Positions 43,295 to 52,349 are shown, numbered from the stretch's first letter. The stretch: DNA of 64,000 bases from Embleya sp042956465 (GCF_042956465.1 NZ_JBIBGL010000012.1:248001-312000), one strand, 5' to 3'. Notes: generated by a model not told the origin, from the letters alone. Made by a program: numbers and translations.

Positions 43295-44899
43295 TCAGCT
43301 GATGGAGAGCGTCAGCGTGGCGCTGTAGGTGCCGACCTTCTGGTACGCCGGAACGGCGAGCGAGAGGTCGGCGTCGGCGGTGAAGGTTCCGCCGGTGACC
43401 GCCGCGTTGGGTGCGGAGGCCAGGGTGGCGCCGGAGCCGATCGGCCCAGCGGCGCCGGCCACGGCGACGCTCGGTGAGCCCGGCCCGGCCGCGACCTTCG
43501 GGGTCCAGGAGAACTTGTCGGCGGCGATGGTGCCACCGTCACCGTTGGTGAACGGGGTGACCGCACCGGTGAGTGTCCAGCCGGTCGCACCGCCGCGGAA
43601 GTCCTTGACGGTGACCGTGTTCAGCGCGCCGGTCATGTTCTGCGCCTGACCGTTGAGCGTGATGTCGGACAGCTTGATGGCCGAGGCCTGCTGCGTGATG
43701 GTCAGCGCGCCGGGGGTCACGGCGCCGGTGATCGTCTGCTCGAGACCGCCGGTGGGCGGCTCGGTGACCCGGAACGGGAGGTGCTTGATGGGGTTGGAGC
43801 CCCATGCGCCCGTCTCGGTCACCATGAGCTGGGTGAAGCCCTCGAAGTACATCTCCGTGGTGGCGGTGAACGCACCCGAGGCGTCCGTGGTGACGTACGT
43901 GGTCTCGTCCGGCACGTCGGAGGTGTCGGACCAGGCGAACTGCACGCCGCTGTTGGGCGCGAAGCCCGAACCGGTGACCGTGACCGCGGTGCCGACCGGA
44001 CCGTGGTCCGGGCTGATCGTGACCGTGCGCACGGCGGCGGGGGTGACCTTGATCGGCGTGCTCGCCGAAGCGCCGCCGTTGTCGACCTTGATCACGTAGT
44101 CGCCGGGGGCGACCGCGTCCGCGATGCTCACGTTGCCGCTGAGCGCGGCGTGCGAGACGACGAGCGAGTTGGCCTTGATCCCGGCCGGGTCGCACGCGGT
44201 GCCGTCGGCCTTGCACAGCGACGGCGTCACCTGGCCGGAGGACCAGTTGGTGCCGGTGAGCGCGGTGGCGCCGCCGGCGGCGACGGTGGTGGGGTTGGCC
44301 GCCAGGGTCGGGGTCTGGGTGGCCCCTTCCACGGTGAGCGTCTGCGAGACGGCCACCGTGTTGAGCGGGGTGCAGTCGGTGAACGACTCCACCGTGCCGA
44401 ACGCGATGGTGCTGGTGTTGTACGCGGCCGGGGTGAGCGTGACCTGGCCGGCCGTGGTCAGGGTGAACTGGCCCACGGGGTTGGTCAGGATCAGGTCCTC
44501 GCCGGCGAGCGCGGGGGGATTGATCCGCTGCCCCTTGAGCTCGACCTTGTTGGTCATCGCCCCGCCGAGCTGGACGTTGGTGGTCGGCAGGGTGGAGTCC
44601 TTGTCGACGCCCGGGGTGTACGGGTTCTTCGGAACCTTGGCGTGGTTCTTCCACTGCCACTCGACGTTGACGACGTCGCCCACCTGATAGGTCGCCTTGG
44701 CGGGCGTGACGACCAGGTCCAGCTTCAGGTTCGTGTCCGGAATCTCCAGCGAGGGGAGCGTCCGGTTCACGCATCGTGCGGTGTAGTCGACCTCGGCGGC
44801 CAGCGCCGACGGCGCGAGTACCACCAGGCCTGTGGTGCCGAGGACGATCGCGGCGCCGAGAGCGACGGTGATCTTTCCTGGAGCGAATCTGGAGGGCAC
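43295..44899 (-). CDS. Secreted WxL-type surface protein (modules B, C, D, WxL)
   Basis: A protein of 534 residues. Signal peptide to about 34 (PSALA). Module B begins AEVDYTARC and has VVTPAKATYQVGDVVNVEWQW. Repeat C carries LCKADGTAC; repeat D carries SPDHGPVGTAVTVTGSGFAPN. The WxL-type domain has GALNTVTVKDFRGG, GWTLTGAVTPF (W441), KFSWTPK and the end YSATLTLSIS. An AAAGGAG site precedes the GTG at 44899. The architecture equals that of the 39507 protein, so they are recent paralogues. Predicted to sit in the cell wall. Confidence 0.85.
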   Translation of the reverse strand: MPSRFAPGKITVALGAAIVLGTTGLVVLAPSALAAEVDYTARCVNRTLPSLEIPDTNLKLDLVVTPAKATYQVGDVVNVEWQWKNHAKVPKNPYTPGVDKDSTLPTTNVQLGGAMTNKVELKGQRINPPALAGEDLILTNPVGQFTLTTAGQVTLTPAAYNTSTIAFGTVESFTDCTPLNTVAVSQTLTVEGATQTPTLAANPTTVAAGGATALTGTNWSSGQVTPSLCKADGTACDPAGIKANSLVVSHAALSGNVSIADAVAPGDYVIKVDNGGASASTPIKVTPAAVRTVTISPDHGPVGTAVTVTGSGFAPNSGVQFAWSDTSDVPDETTYVTTDASGAFTATTEMYFEGFTQLMVTETGAWGSNPIKHLPFRVTEPPTGGLEQTITGAVTPGALTITQQASAIKLSDITLNGQAQNMTGALNTVTVKDFRGGATGWTLTGAVTPFTNGDGGTIAADKFSWTPKVAAGPGSPSVAVAGAAGPIGSGATLASAPNAAVTGGTFTADADLSLAVPAYQKVGTYSATLTLSIS

Positions 44900-45041
44900 C
44901 GGACTCCTTTCGAAGTTGCGTGGGTCGCGTTCCCGTTCGAGAGGGCGCGCTCCGGGGTTCGACGAGGCTCTTGGCGGCTCCCGCGCGGCCGAAGCCGCGG
45001 GCCGGGCATCCGGGTCGGATCCTCTTATGTCTTCGCGCGTT

Positions 45042-45070
45042 ATTTAGCTATGGCTATTCAGAGAAGTCAA
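45042..45070 (-). promoter_or_regulatory. Promoter of the WxL-type gene at 43295
   Basis: On the minus strand: TTGACT (45065-45070), a 17-bp spacer and CTAAAT (45042-45047). This is the best match to a vegetative promoter among the cluster set. GACACGTGTC lies 26 bp upstream of the -35 box. Confidence 0.65.
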
Positions 45071-45095
45071 TGGAAATCGGGGCCCTGGAAAGGTC

Positions 45096-45105
45096 GACAC
45101 GTGTC
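45096..45105. promoter_or_regulatory. GACACGTGTC palindrome, copy 2
   Basis: A perfect palindrome with the same right flank (ACCAAGATCAT) as copy 1, in the 495-bp region between divergent genes 43295 and 45395. One-mismatch versions lie at 45175-45184 and 45353-45362, closer to the rightward gene. The region is rich in A/T compared with its surroundings. Confidence 0.6.
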
Positions 45106-45394
45106 ACCAAGATCATGTCCTGAACAGGGATCTTTCACAGGTTTGGATTTCATGATCAACTGCGCTTCCGATGCGTCACGTGTCAGTGTGTCGACAAGAA
45201 GAAAAGTCCCTAGATGGGCATTGACTGTTACCGGAAGGCTTGATTCACTCTGGCTGCGGCGAGGGCGTTACGCCCCGACTGCTTCTTTATCGGCGACTTG
45301 TCGCCTGTTCGGTTCGAACACCCCTTATGGGCTTGCCTATGGGGTGCAGCGAGAGACGTGTCAGTCCCCAACCGATCGAAGGAGCACAACCGAA

Positions 45395-45928
45395 ATGTCG
45401 AAGTCCAAGATCCTCACCCTCGGTTCGGTCTGCGTTGCCGGCGCTGTCGCCGCCACCCTGGGCCTCGGTGGCACAGCGTTCGCCGGTGGCCCTGTCTCGA
45501 CGACCTACAACTGCCAGGACCTGACGCTCGGGACGACCTACACGGGCGTGACCGGCACCCTGTCCACGACCGCGACGCACAAGCTGCGCTTCGTCACGTC
45601 GCTCAACATGCCCACCGCGGTTTCCGCGAACCAGCTGATCACCACCGCCAAGCTCGACTCGACCAGCGGTGCCACCCAGTTCGCCGGCCAGTTCAACGAC
45701 CCGATCGCCGCCGGCAGCCCCTCGACCGTCGGCCTGGGCGCGCTGCCCAAGACCAGCGGCACGATCACCTCCGGCACGCTCACCACCCCGGTCGGCACCG
45801 GTGCCACGCCGACCGTCCCGAGCGCGACCAACTGGAGCGTGCAGATCAACGTCACCGCCGTGTCCGGCATCCCGAACCACAACATCGCGTGTGTTCTCGC
45901 CGGTTCGCAGGTGTCGCTCGCCTACTGA
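45395..45928 (+). CDS. Small secreted protein, module A-like
   Basis: A protein of 177 residues. Signal peptide to about 30 (GGTAFA). The mature ~147 residues are Thr/Ser/Gly-rich, beta-type, with one Cys near each end (TTYNCQDL and NIACVLAG). This looks like a minimal module A with a long-range disulfide, possibly related to the actinobacterial DUF6801 type; that link is a guess. There is no anchor. GAAGGAG (45378-45384) lies 10 bp before the ATG. It is divergent from the WxL-type gene at 43295 and shares its control region. Confidence 0.78.
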   Translation: MSKSKILTLGSVCVAGAVAATLGLGGTAFAGGPVSTTYNCQDLTLGTTYTGVTGTLSTTATHKLRFVTSLNMPTAVSANQLITTAKLDSTSGATQFAGQFNDPIAAGSPSTVGLGALPKTSGTITSGTLTTPVGTGATPTVPSATNWSVQINVTAVSGIPNHNIACVLAGSQVSLAY

Positions 45929-45958
45929 CCCGCCGGGCAGTAGCGATCTCGGTTCGAC

Positions 45959-45991
45959 AAGCCCGCCCCACCGTGCCGGTGGGGCGGGCTT
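45959..45991 (+). terminator. Terminator of the gene at 45395
   Basis: A 14-bp stem (45959-45972 with 45978-45991) and 5-nt loop, ending in a short T run. Confidence 0.85.
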
Positions 45992-46411
45992 TGCCGTGCC
46001 CGGGATCGGCTGCGAGGGGTTCGGTCGGGCCGGCCCGGGTCGTGTGTCGTGTGGTCGAGCCGGCCGTGCGGCGACCACGAGTTTCCGCGCGGTCGCTCGC
46101 GGTGATCGACGGAAACGGCCGAAGAATGGTGAGTGTGTGCAGCCGGCGCCGCCCCCGGGATTACCTTCCGTCGCGCACGGGAATCCGACCGCATCAATTC
46201 GTGAGGCGGATATCGATACCCCGGTCCGATTGTCACGAGTCACCAAGATCGCGACGCGTGTCGAGTTGTCCCGAAGGTTTTCGAACTCTCGACTCTATTT
46301 CCCCGCTTCGGTCGCCGTCGCGCCCTCGGCCGGCAGGCGCGGAAGTCCGATCGACGAAAGGTCGAAATCCGGGAGGAGCGAGGAACATCGGATTCCCCGG
46401 CCCGCGCATGC

Positions 46412-46451
46412 GAAGGGGCGGGAACCACCGACCGGTGGTTCCCGCCCCTTC
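46412..46451 (-). terminator. Terminator of the gene at 46482
   Basis: An 18-bp stem (46412-46429 with 46434-46451) and 4-nt loop, 30 bp past the stop of the leftward gene. The ~420 bp between this and 45991 holds no gene; at 46231-46262 it has degenerate copies of the GACACGTGTC/ACCAAGATC site. Confidence 0.85.
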
Positions 46452-46481
46452 CGATGTCCTCGGAGCCCCTGCGGGCGCCGT

Positions 46482-47609
46482 TTACTTCACCGTGATGCCG
46501 GCCATGCCGAGCTTGTCGAACTTGAAGCTCGTGTCGATCTCGACCGCCGTGATGCCGGTGGTCTTCTTGCTGGTCACCAGGATCCACGAGCTGAACTTGC
46601 CGTTGCGGTCGGTCCAGGCGAGGCCGAAGTTGAAGGTCGGGTTGGCACCCTCGACGCCCGCGAGGGCGATCAGCGTGTTCGGGGTGAAGTTCTCGCCCGA
46701 CACCTTCACGAACGTCCACGGGCGGACCGTGCTCTTGCTCAGCGTCACCTTGCGCTGCACGACCGGGACGTCGGCCTTCTTGACCGTCAGCGGCGTGGAG
46801 GCGGTGCGGCTGCCGTCGGTGACCTGGACGCTGTACGCGCCGTCCGCGGTGCCGGGGGCCACCGTCACGCCGCCGGAGAGCACGCCGTCGGCGCCGATCC
46901 GCAGGCTGTTGGCGGAGATGCCCGCCGGGTTGCACGCGGTGCCGTCCGCGGCGCACAGGGAGGGCGTGGCGGTGCCGCCCTTGGTCCAGTTGGTACCGGC
47001 GAGCACGGTCTCCTTGCCGGCCTCCACGGTGCCCGGGGACGCGCTCAGGGTGGCCGTCTCCGGCGTGCTCTGTACGGCGATGCTCTGCGCGACGCCGGAG
47101 CCGCCGGTGACCGCGCACGGCGTGGTGAAGTTGCCGTACGGCGTCACCGTGGCGGTGGTGGTCTTGGTCGGGGTCAGGTCGACCGTGCCGGTCGCGGTCG
47201 CCGGGATCTGCAGCTTGACCGTGAACGGCGGGCTCTGGATCGGCGTGTTCGCCGGGATGTCGATCGTGGTCTCGGCCCCGCTGAGGGTGACCGAGCCGGT
47301 GGCTCCGCCGGACAGCGCGAAGTCGATCGACGGCGTCATCTTGATGCCGTTGAGCGCGGCCGGGCTGGTGGCCGGGCTCGGGCCGAGGGTGATCTTGAGG
47401 TCGATCGTCTCGCCGGGCTTGGCGGTGGTGGGGCCGTCCACGGTCACCGACATCGGACCGGTCTTCTCGCCCTGGCCCAGCGGCAGTGAACACGTGACGG
47501 TCGGCGTCGCGGTGCCGGCGAGGGCGGCGGGGGCGCCGGCGAGGAATCCGGTGATCGCCAGCGTGCCGACGCCGAGTCCGGCGGCCAGGCGCATGGTGCG
47601 TTGCTTCAT
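46482..47609 (-). CDS. Secreted Ig-like protein without anchor (modules A, C, D)
   Basis: A protein of 375 residues. Signal peptide to about 31. Module A opens with TVTCSLPLGQG, has LGPSPATSP, an IPANTPIQSPPF motif shared with the 41285 protein, and closes with TTPCAVT. Repeat C (LCAADGTAC) and a final D-type domain (VKVSGENFTPN, NGKFSSWILVTSKKTTGITAVE) follow. There is no WxL domain, sorting signal or helix. It is a shorter relative of the 41285 protein. The ATG at 47609 has GGGAG 11 bp upstream. Confidence 0.82.
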   Translation of the reverse strand: MKQRTMRLAAGLGVGTLAITGFLAGAPAALAGTATPTVTCSLPLGQGEKTGPMSVTVDGPTTAKPGETIDLKITLGPSPATSPAALNGIKMTPSIDFALSGGATGSVTLSGAETTIDIPANTPIQSPPFTVKLQIPATATGTVDLTPTKTTTATVTPYGNFTTPCAVTGGSGVAQSIAVQSTPETATLSASPGTVEAGKETVLAGTNWTKGGTATPSLCAADGTACNPAGISANSLRIGADGVLSGGVTVAPGTADGAYSVQVTDGSRTASTPLTVKKADVPVVQRKVTLSKSTVRPWTFVKVSGENFTPNTLIALAGVEGANPTFNFGLAWTDRNGKFSSWILVTSKKTTGITAVEIDTSFKFDKLGMAGITVK

Positions 47610-47697
47610 GGGGTGCTGCTCCCTGTCCTGCGTTCCTTGCCGGCGGCGGGCGTTGGCGTCGCGTCGGCGGCATGGGGGCGGATACGCGCGTGGTAAG

Positions 47698-47757
47698 TGG
47701 AACGTGTTACAGAAGTGGGGCGGGTCACATTGATGCGCTTTCATCCGGCGAAGTCAA
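47698..47757 (-). promoter_or_regulatory. Promoter and TGnAAC operator of the gene at 46482
   Basis: On the minus strand: TTGACT (47752-47757), 17 bp, ATCAAT (47729-47734). About 18 bp past the -10 box lies the inverted repeat TGGAACGTGTTACA (47698-47711, plus-strand reading), where a repressor would block initiation. The LacI-type operator pattern is TGnAA-n4-TTnCA. Confidence 0.65.
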
Positions 47758-47817
47758 GAGGCGCGAACGACCCATGTGACCGGCGGGTAGGTCTTCGCCG
47801 GGGCGTTGACCTGCGGT

Positions 47818-47827
47818 GACACGTGTC
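47818..47827. promoter_or_regulatory. GACACGTGTC palindrome, copy 3
   Basis: A perfect 10-bp palindrome about 60 bp upstream of the -35 box of the 46482 gene. It lacks the ACCAAGATCAT flank of copies 1 and 2. Confidence 0.5.
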
Positions 47828-47838
47828 GTCCCGTTGTG

Positions 47839-47854
47839 GTGGAACAAGTTCCAC
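47839..47854. promoter_or_regulatory. TGGAAC-AA-GTTCCA inverted repeat
   Basis: A perfect 7-bp inverted repeat with a 2-bp centre (GTGGAAC AA GTTCCAC). It is the most symmetric member of the TGnAAC-NN-GTTnCA family in the cluster and lies upstream of the 46482 promoter, between copy 3 of the palindrome and the terminator at 47888. Confidence 0.6.
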
Positions 47855-47887
47855 TTCGCTGGGGGTGGGAGCCGGGGGAATGCGAAC

Positions 47888-47929
47888 GGGGCGCCCCCCG
47901 GCACCTCGGAAGGTGTCGGGGGGCGCCCC
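47888..47929 (-). terminator. Terminator of the large WxL-type gene
   Basis: A 19-position stem (47888-47906 with 47911-47929, one G-T pair) and CGGA tetraloop, 20 bp past the stop of the gene at 47949. Confidence 0.88.
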
Positions 47930-47948
47930 GGGCAGGGCTGATGCGCCG

Positions 47949-50318
47949 TCAGGAGACGGTGAGCGTCAGGGTTCCCGTGTAGGTGCCGGCCGCCTGGTAC
48001 GCCGGGATCGCGAGCGACAGGCCCGCGTTCGCGGTGAATACGCCACCGGTCTTGTGTGCCGGGTCCGTGGACGCCGCCGAGCTGCACAGCAGCCCGCCGT
48101 TGACCGTGCCCGCCGAGCCGGTCACGACCTGGCTCGCCGAGTTCGGCTCGGCCACGCACCGGGGTGTCCAGGACAGCGCGGACGCGGGCAGCGAGTTGCC
48201 GCCCTCGGCCTTGAAGTCCGAGACGGAGCCGGTGAGTTGCCAGCCCAGCGTGCCCTTGCGGGCATCGGTGACGGTGACCGCGTTCAGCGAGCCCGTCATC
48301 GACTGGTCGTGGTTCGCGAACGGGACGTCCGCGAGCACGACGCCGTTGCCGGCCTGGACGATCGACAGCGTCCCCGGCTCCTCACCGGGACCGCCGCCAC
48401 CCTCGAAGGTGAACGCGGCGAGTGCCATCTTGTTGCGGTCGCTCTTCTCGGACGCCCGGATCTGGGTGGTACCGGGCTTGCTCACGGTCAGATCGACGGC
48501 GAACGTGCCGTCCGCGGCCGCGGTGGCCTCCACCGTGTCACCGGTCGCGCCGAGGCCGGCGTCCAGGGTCTCCAGCACGACGGTCGCGCCGGGGGTGAAG
48601 TTCTTCCCCGTCACATGCGCCTTCGTACCCGAGGGCCCCCGGTCCGGGGAGGCGGTGATCTCGCGCGGCAGCACGACCGCCGAGGTGACCGTGATCGGTG
48701 CGGTCAACGAGGTGACACCGACGCTGACCTTGACCAGGTAATTGCCCGGCTTCACCTGCGCGCCGAGCGTGGCCTGTGCGGTGAGCGCGCCGCCCTGGGC
48801 CACCGACCCGGACCCGGCGACGAACGCCGAGCCGGTGCAGCCCGAACCGTCCTCCGCGCACAGCTGGACCTGCGGGTTGCCCTGGCCGGTCGGCCAGTTC
48901 GCCCCGGACAGCTTCATGACGTCACCCGGCTTCAGCAGATTCTGATCCACGATCAGATTTGCCTGGGCGGGTTGGCCGACCGAGATCGAGTGGGAGACCA
49001 CCGGAGTTGCGACGGGTACGCCGCTCGACGAGATGGTGATGACCTTCAAGCCGTATCCGGCGGGTGCCAGATCGATGCGCCCCGCCTTGGCGATCTTGAA
49101 GGTGCCCTTCATGTCGCCGACCTTGAGCACCTCGCCGCCCGGAGTGGCCGGGTTGCCCTTGGGCCCACTGACCGACACGTCGCCGGTCTGCGCGCCGGAG
49201 AGCTTCACGGTACCGCTGGGCTTCACCGTGTCCTTGAGCGCGACCACCCAGCTGGAGGGGTTGCGCGGGTAGCCGATCCACTTCCAGCCGACGGTGACCT
49301 CGTCGCCGATCTCGTACCACGGCTTGACCGGGCTCACCGACAGGGCGACCTCGGGCTGCCAGTCGAAGTCCGGGCCGTTGCCCCAGGCCGGGGTGTAGCG
49401 CACGCCGTACTTGACCGGCTCGGAGTGCCGCAGCGCGTCCTTGACGACCGAGACCGGCACCAGGACCGAAGCGGAACCCGAGGTGATCCGGACCTGGCGT
49501 ACGCCGTCCGACAGACCGGCGGCGACCTTGACTTGGCCGAGCAGCTTTCCGGAGGCGTCGACGGTGAGGGTGGAGCCCGACGCCCCTTCCGCCGCACAGG
49601 CGTTGCCGTTCAGGTCGCACAGTTCGACGTTGACGCCGCCCGGGCCGACCGGCCAGTTCTCCCCGGTCACGTCGATGGTCGCGCCCGGCCGGACCACGTT
49701 CCAGCTCAATGCCACGGTGGCCGGCTTGACCGCGCCGTCCACCGCGAGCGTCGCGCCCACGCCCGGCGTGCCGTTCGGCGTGCACGGCGTGTCCCAGCTG
49801 CCGAACATGTTCGCGGTGCTCGTGTAGCCGCCGGGAGAGAGTTTGAGCTCGCCCGGCTTGGCGATCTTCAACGTGCCCGTCATGGTCGACAGCCACAACT
49901 TCTCGCCGCCGGGGGTCTGCGCGTTCTTCTGCGGACCCTCCATGGCGATCTCGCCGCCCTGCGCGCCGGAGACCAGGACCTTGCCCCGAGGCTTGACCGC
50001 GTCGGCGTTGACGGTCACGGAGGAAGGGTTCTTCGCCGCGTCCTTCCAGGTCCAGGTGACCGTGACCTCGTCGCCCACGTTGTACTTCGGCTTGACCGGA
50101 TCCACGGTCAGGTCGACCTGGGCGTCGAAGTCGAACGGACCGCCACCGATGCTCGGCGGTACACAGTGCACGTTGTACGTCACAGGAGCCGCGCTCGCGG
50201 ACTGTGCCCCCGCGCCCACGCCCAGGGCACCGGCCACGAGGGCGGTACCGAGCACGCCGGCCACGCGCTTGTTGCGGAATCTGGACCCAGTGCTTTCCCT
50301 GGTTCTTGGTCTGAGCAT
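47949..50318 (-). CDS. Large WxL-type surface protein (modules B, C, B, C, D, WxL)
   Basis: A protein of 789 residues, the largest of the cluster. Signal peptide to about 43 (QSASA). Two tandem B-C units follow: B1 with VDLTVDPVKPKYNVGDEVTVTWTW, C1 with LCDLNGNAC, B2 with VALSVSPVKPWYEIGDEVTVGWKW, C2 with LCAEDGSGC. Then come a D repeat (SPDRGPSGTKAHVTGKNFTPG) and the WxL-type domain: LNAVTVTDARKG, GWQLTGSVSDF (W693), LSWTP and the end YTGTLTLTVS. This WxL domain has an extra Cys pair (WTPRC and GGLLC), as in the proteins at 52350 and 60754. GAGGAGG precedes the ATG at 50318. Confidence 0.86.
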   Translation of the reverse strand: MLRPRTRESTGSRFRNKRVAGVLGTALVAGALGVGAGAQSASAAPVTYNVHCVPPSIGGGPFDFDAQVDLTVDPVKPKYNVGDEVTVTWTWKDAAKNPSSVTVNADAVKPRGKVLVSGAQGGEIAMEGPQKNAQTPGGEKLWLSTMTGTLKIAKPGELKLSPGGYTSTANMFGSWDTPCTPNGTPGVGATLAVDGAVKPATVALSWNVVRPGATIDVTGENWPVGPGGVNVELCDLNGNACAAEGASGSTLTVDASGKLLGQVKVAAGLSDGVRQVRITSGSASVLVPVSVVKDALRHSEPVKYGVRYTPAWGNGPDFDWQPEVALSVSPVKPWYEIGDEVTVGWKWIGYPRNPSSWVVALKDTVKPSGTVKLSGAQTGDVSVSGPKGNPATPGGEVLKVGDMKGTFKIAKAGRIDLAPAGYGLKVITISSSGVPVATPVVSHSISVGQPAQANLIVDQNLLKPGDVMKLSGANWPTGQGNPQVQLCAEDGSGCTGSAFVAGSGSVAQGGALTAQATLGAQVKPGNYLVKVSVGVTSLTAPITVTSAVVLPREITASPDRGPSGTKAHVTGKNFTPGATVVLETLDAGLGATGDTVEATAAADGTFAVDLTVSKPGTTQIRASEKSDRNKMALAAFTFEGGGGPGEEPGTLSIVQAGNGVVLADVPFANHDQSMTGSLNAVTVTDARKGTLGWQLTGSVSDFKAEGGNSLPASALSWTPRCVAEPNSASQVVTGSAGTVNGGLLCSSAASTDPAHKTGGVFTANAGLSLAIPAYQAAGTYTGTLTLTVS

Positions 50319-50518
50319 GTGGTGCTGTCCCTCCTCGGGATGCCTGCCTGGCCCGCCGGGGGAGCGGGCAGTCGAACACCACACCGGGACCGGTCCGCCG
50401 CCGTCGGTGACCCGCACGGCGCGGGACGGTCGATTCGGTGCCGTGCGCCGATTCGACGTCGGCGGGGTGACACCCGACCCCGCCGGTGTCACCCGGTCGT
50501 TCCTGCTGATGCCACTCC

Positions 50519-50577
50519 TGAAACCTGTTCCAGAAAACAGCGCCTCCCATTGAGCCCGGGGGCGTTTGCGAAGTCAA
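50519..50577 (-). promoter_or_regulatory. Promoter and TGnAAC operator of the gene at 47949
   Basis: On the minus strand: TTGACT (50572-50577), 17 bp, CTCAAT (50549-50554), then 16 bp downstream the repeat TGAAACCTGTTCCA (50519-50532, plus strand). The layout is the same as at the 46482, 50716, 52350 and 55769 genes. The leader is about 200 nt. Confidence 0.65.
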
Positions 50578-50648
50578 CAGCGGAACGCGATCCGGCGGCA
50601 ACGATTTGTATGCGGAGCGGCCGGGCGTTCGACGGGTGGGAATGAGCG

Positions 50649-50693
50649 ACGGGACGCCCACCGCGCAGTGAGGGAATGCGGCGGACGCCCCGT
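50649..50693 (-). terminator. Terminator of the WxL-type gene at 50716
   Basis: 50649-50662 pairs with 50680-50693 over 14 positions if G-U pairs are allowed in the minus-strand RNA (three of them). It lies 23 bp past the stop codon. Confidence 0.6.
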
Positions 50694-50715
50694 GCCGATG
50701 AACCGCTGCCTATTG

Positions 50716-52038
50716 TCAGGAAATCGACAGGGTCAGCGTCGCGCTGTAGTCGCCGGCGCCCTGGTAGGCCGGAACCTTCAGGTCGATGTCGGCGTCGGCG
50801 GAGAAGGTGCCGCCCGTGCCGGTCGTGCCCTGCGGCACCGAGGCCAGGGTCGCACCCGAGCCGATGGTGCCCGCGCTGCCCGCGACCGGGGTGCCCTTGG
50901 ACTTCTCGTCGGCCTTGGCGGCCTTCGGCTTCCAGGAGAAGTTGTCGGCGGGGATCGTCTCGCCGGCCTGCGTGGCGAAGTCGGTGATCGAACCCGTCAG
51001 CGTCCACCCGGCGTTGCCGCCGCGCAGGTCGGTCACGGTGACCGTGTTGAGCTTGCCGGTCATGGTCTGGTCCTGCGCGCTCACGCCGACCTCGGACAGC
51101 CGGATGCCGCCGGTCTGCTGGGTGATCGCCAGCGAGCCGGCGGTGATCGTGCCGTCCAGCTTCTGGGCCAGGTCGCCGGGCTCGGTCGGGTCGACCTTCT
51201 TGCGGACGAGCAACTGCGCCTGGCCGCTGTTGCCCTCGGCGTCGGCCACCGCGAGGGTGTGGGTGCCGTTGGCGACGTTGTCGGCCAGCTTGACCTTGCC
51301 GGTCAGGTTGCCGGACGCGTCCACCGCGAGCGTGGAGGAGGCGATTCCGGCGGGCCCGCCGTCCAGCGTCGCGGTCACCGCGCCCGGCGCGAACTTGCTT
51401 CCGGTCAGGGCGACTTCGCTGCCGGGCTCGACCGCACCGGCGGGCGCGTTGAGCACCGGCTTGTCGGCCGCGCCGACCTTGAGCGTGGCCGAGGGGGCGA
51501 CCGCGGAGACCGGGTTGCACTTGGTCTCGGCGTCGAGGCCGAACGCCTTGGTGAAGGTCGAGTACAGACCCGGGGTCAGCGTCACGTCGCCGGCCTGGGT
51601 CAGCTTGACCTTGCCGGTCATGTTGGTGAGCACGAGCTCTTGGCCCGGACCGGTCTCCGGGTTGATCCGCTGACCCTCGACCGCGACCTCGCCGGTGGCC
51701 GCGCCACCGAGGGTGACGCTGCCCTTGGGCAGGGTGGAGTCCTTGTCCACCTTGCCGACGACGGGGATCTCCGGCGGCGCCTTCGGGTACGACTTCCAGG
51801 TCCAGGTCACGGTGACCTCTTCGCCGACGTCGTAGCGCGCCTTGGCGGGCGCCACCGACAGGTCGATCTTGAGATTGCCGTCCGGGATCACCAAGTCCTT
51901 GACGATCTGGTTCACACAGTGCGAGGTGTAGTCCACGTCGGCCGCGTTCGCGGTGGGCGCGAGGGCCACCATGCCGACGGTGCCGGCGATCGTCACGACG
52001 CCGAGCGACGCGGCGAGTTGCCTGTTTGCCTTGAACAT
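50716..52038 (-). CDS. Secreted WxL-type surface protein (modules B, C-like, WxL)
   Basis: A protein of 440 residues. Signal peptide to about 33 (PTANA). Module B opens ADVDYTSHC and has SVAPAKARYDVGEEVTVTWTW and a second Cys at ETKC. A single C-type repeat without the usual Cys pair follows (LNAPAGAVEPGSEVALTGSKFAPG). The WxL-type domain has LNTVTVTDLRGG, GWTLTGSITDF (W345), NFSWKPK and the end YSATLTLSIS. The ATG at 52038 has only a weak AAAGGA site about 10 bp upstream. Confidence 0.84.
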   Translation of the reverse strand: MFKANRQLAASLGVVTIAGTVGMVALAPTANAADVDYTSHCVNQIVKDLVIPDGNLKIDLSVAPAKARYDVGEEVTVTWTWKSYPKAPPEIPVVGKVDKDSTLPKGSVTLGGAATGEVAVEGQRINPETGPGQELVLTNMTGKVKLTQAGDVTLTPGLYSTFTKAFGLDAETKCNPVSAVAPSATLKVGAADKPVLNAPAGAVEPGSEVALTGSKFAPGAVTATLDGGPAGIASSTLAVDASGNLTGKVKLADNVANGTHTLAVADAEGNSGQAQLLVRKKVDPTEPGDLAQKLDGTITAGSLAITQQTGGIRLSEVGVSAQDQTMTGKLNTVTVTDLRGGNAGWTLTGSITDFATQAGETIPADNFSWKPKAAKADEKSKGTPVAGSAGTIGSGATLASVPQGTTGTGGTFSADADIDLKVPAYQGAGDYSATLTLSIS

Positions 52039-52215
52039 ATGGTGCGTTCCTTTTCTCGGTTACCGCTCTGCCGGCGCCGGGGAAGGCGGGGCAGCCGAAA
52101 CACCGCATCGAGAGGCCGGGCGCGCTGCCGTCGCGAGCGGACGCGACGCGCGGGCCTCGATGCCTCGTGCACGACCGGGCCGGTGCCGCCATCGGGTGCG
52201 GCCCTGCCTGCCAGG

Positions 52216-52274
52216 TGGAACGTGTTACAGAAATCGTGCGTGATCATTCCGCTTCACGACGATCACAAAGTCAA
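52216..52274 (-). promoter_or_regulatory. Promoter and TGnAAC operator of the gene at 50716
   Basis: On the minus strand: TTGACT (52269-52274), 17 bp, CGGAAT (52246-52251), and 16 bp on the repeat TGGAACGTGTTACA (52216-52229, plus strand). This operator is identical to the one at 47698. Confidence 0.65.
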
Positions 52275-52297
52275 GGGATTCGGGTGTGGAAACGAAA

Positions 52298-52332
52298 GGA
52301 CGCCCTCCTCGCGCGATGCGAGGAGGGCGTCC
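52298..52332 (-). terminator. Terminator of the WxL-type gene at 52350
   Basis: A perfect 15-bp stem (52298-52312 with 52318-52332) and 5-nt loop, followed on the minus strand by TTTCGTTTCC. Confidence 0.88.
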
Positions 52333-52349
52333 CGGTCTCCGACGGTGAC

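Noticed and set aside
45299..45340. A TTGTCG...TTATGG promoter for the 45395 gene
   Set aside because: Spacing and boxes do not match the other cluster promoters, so I did not list it.
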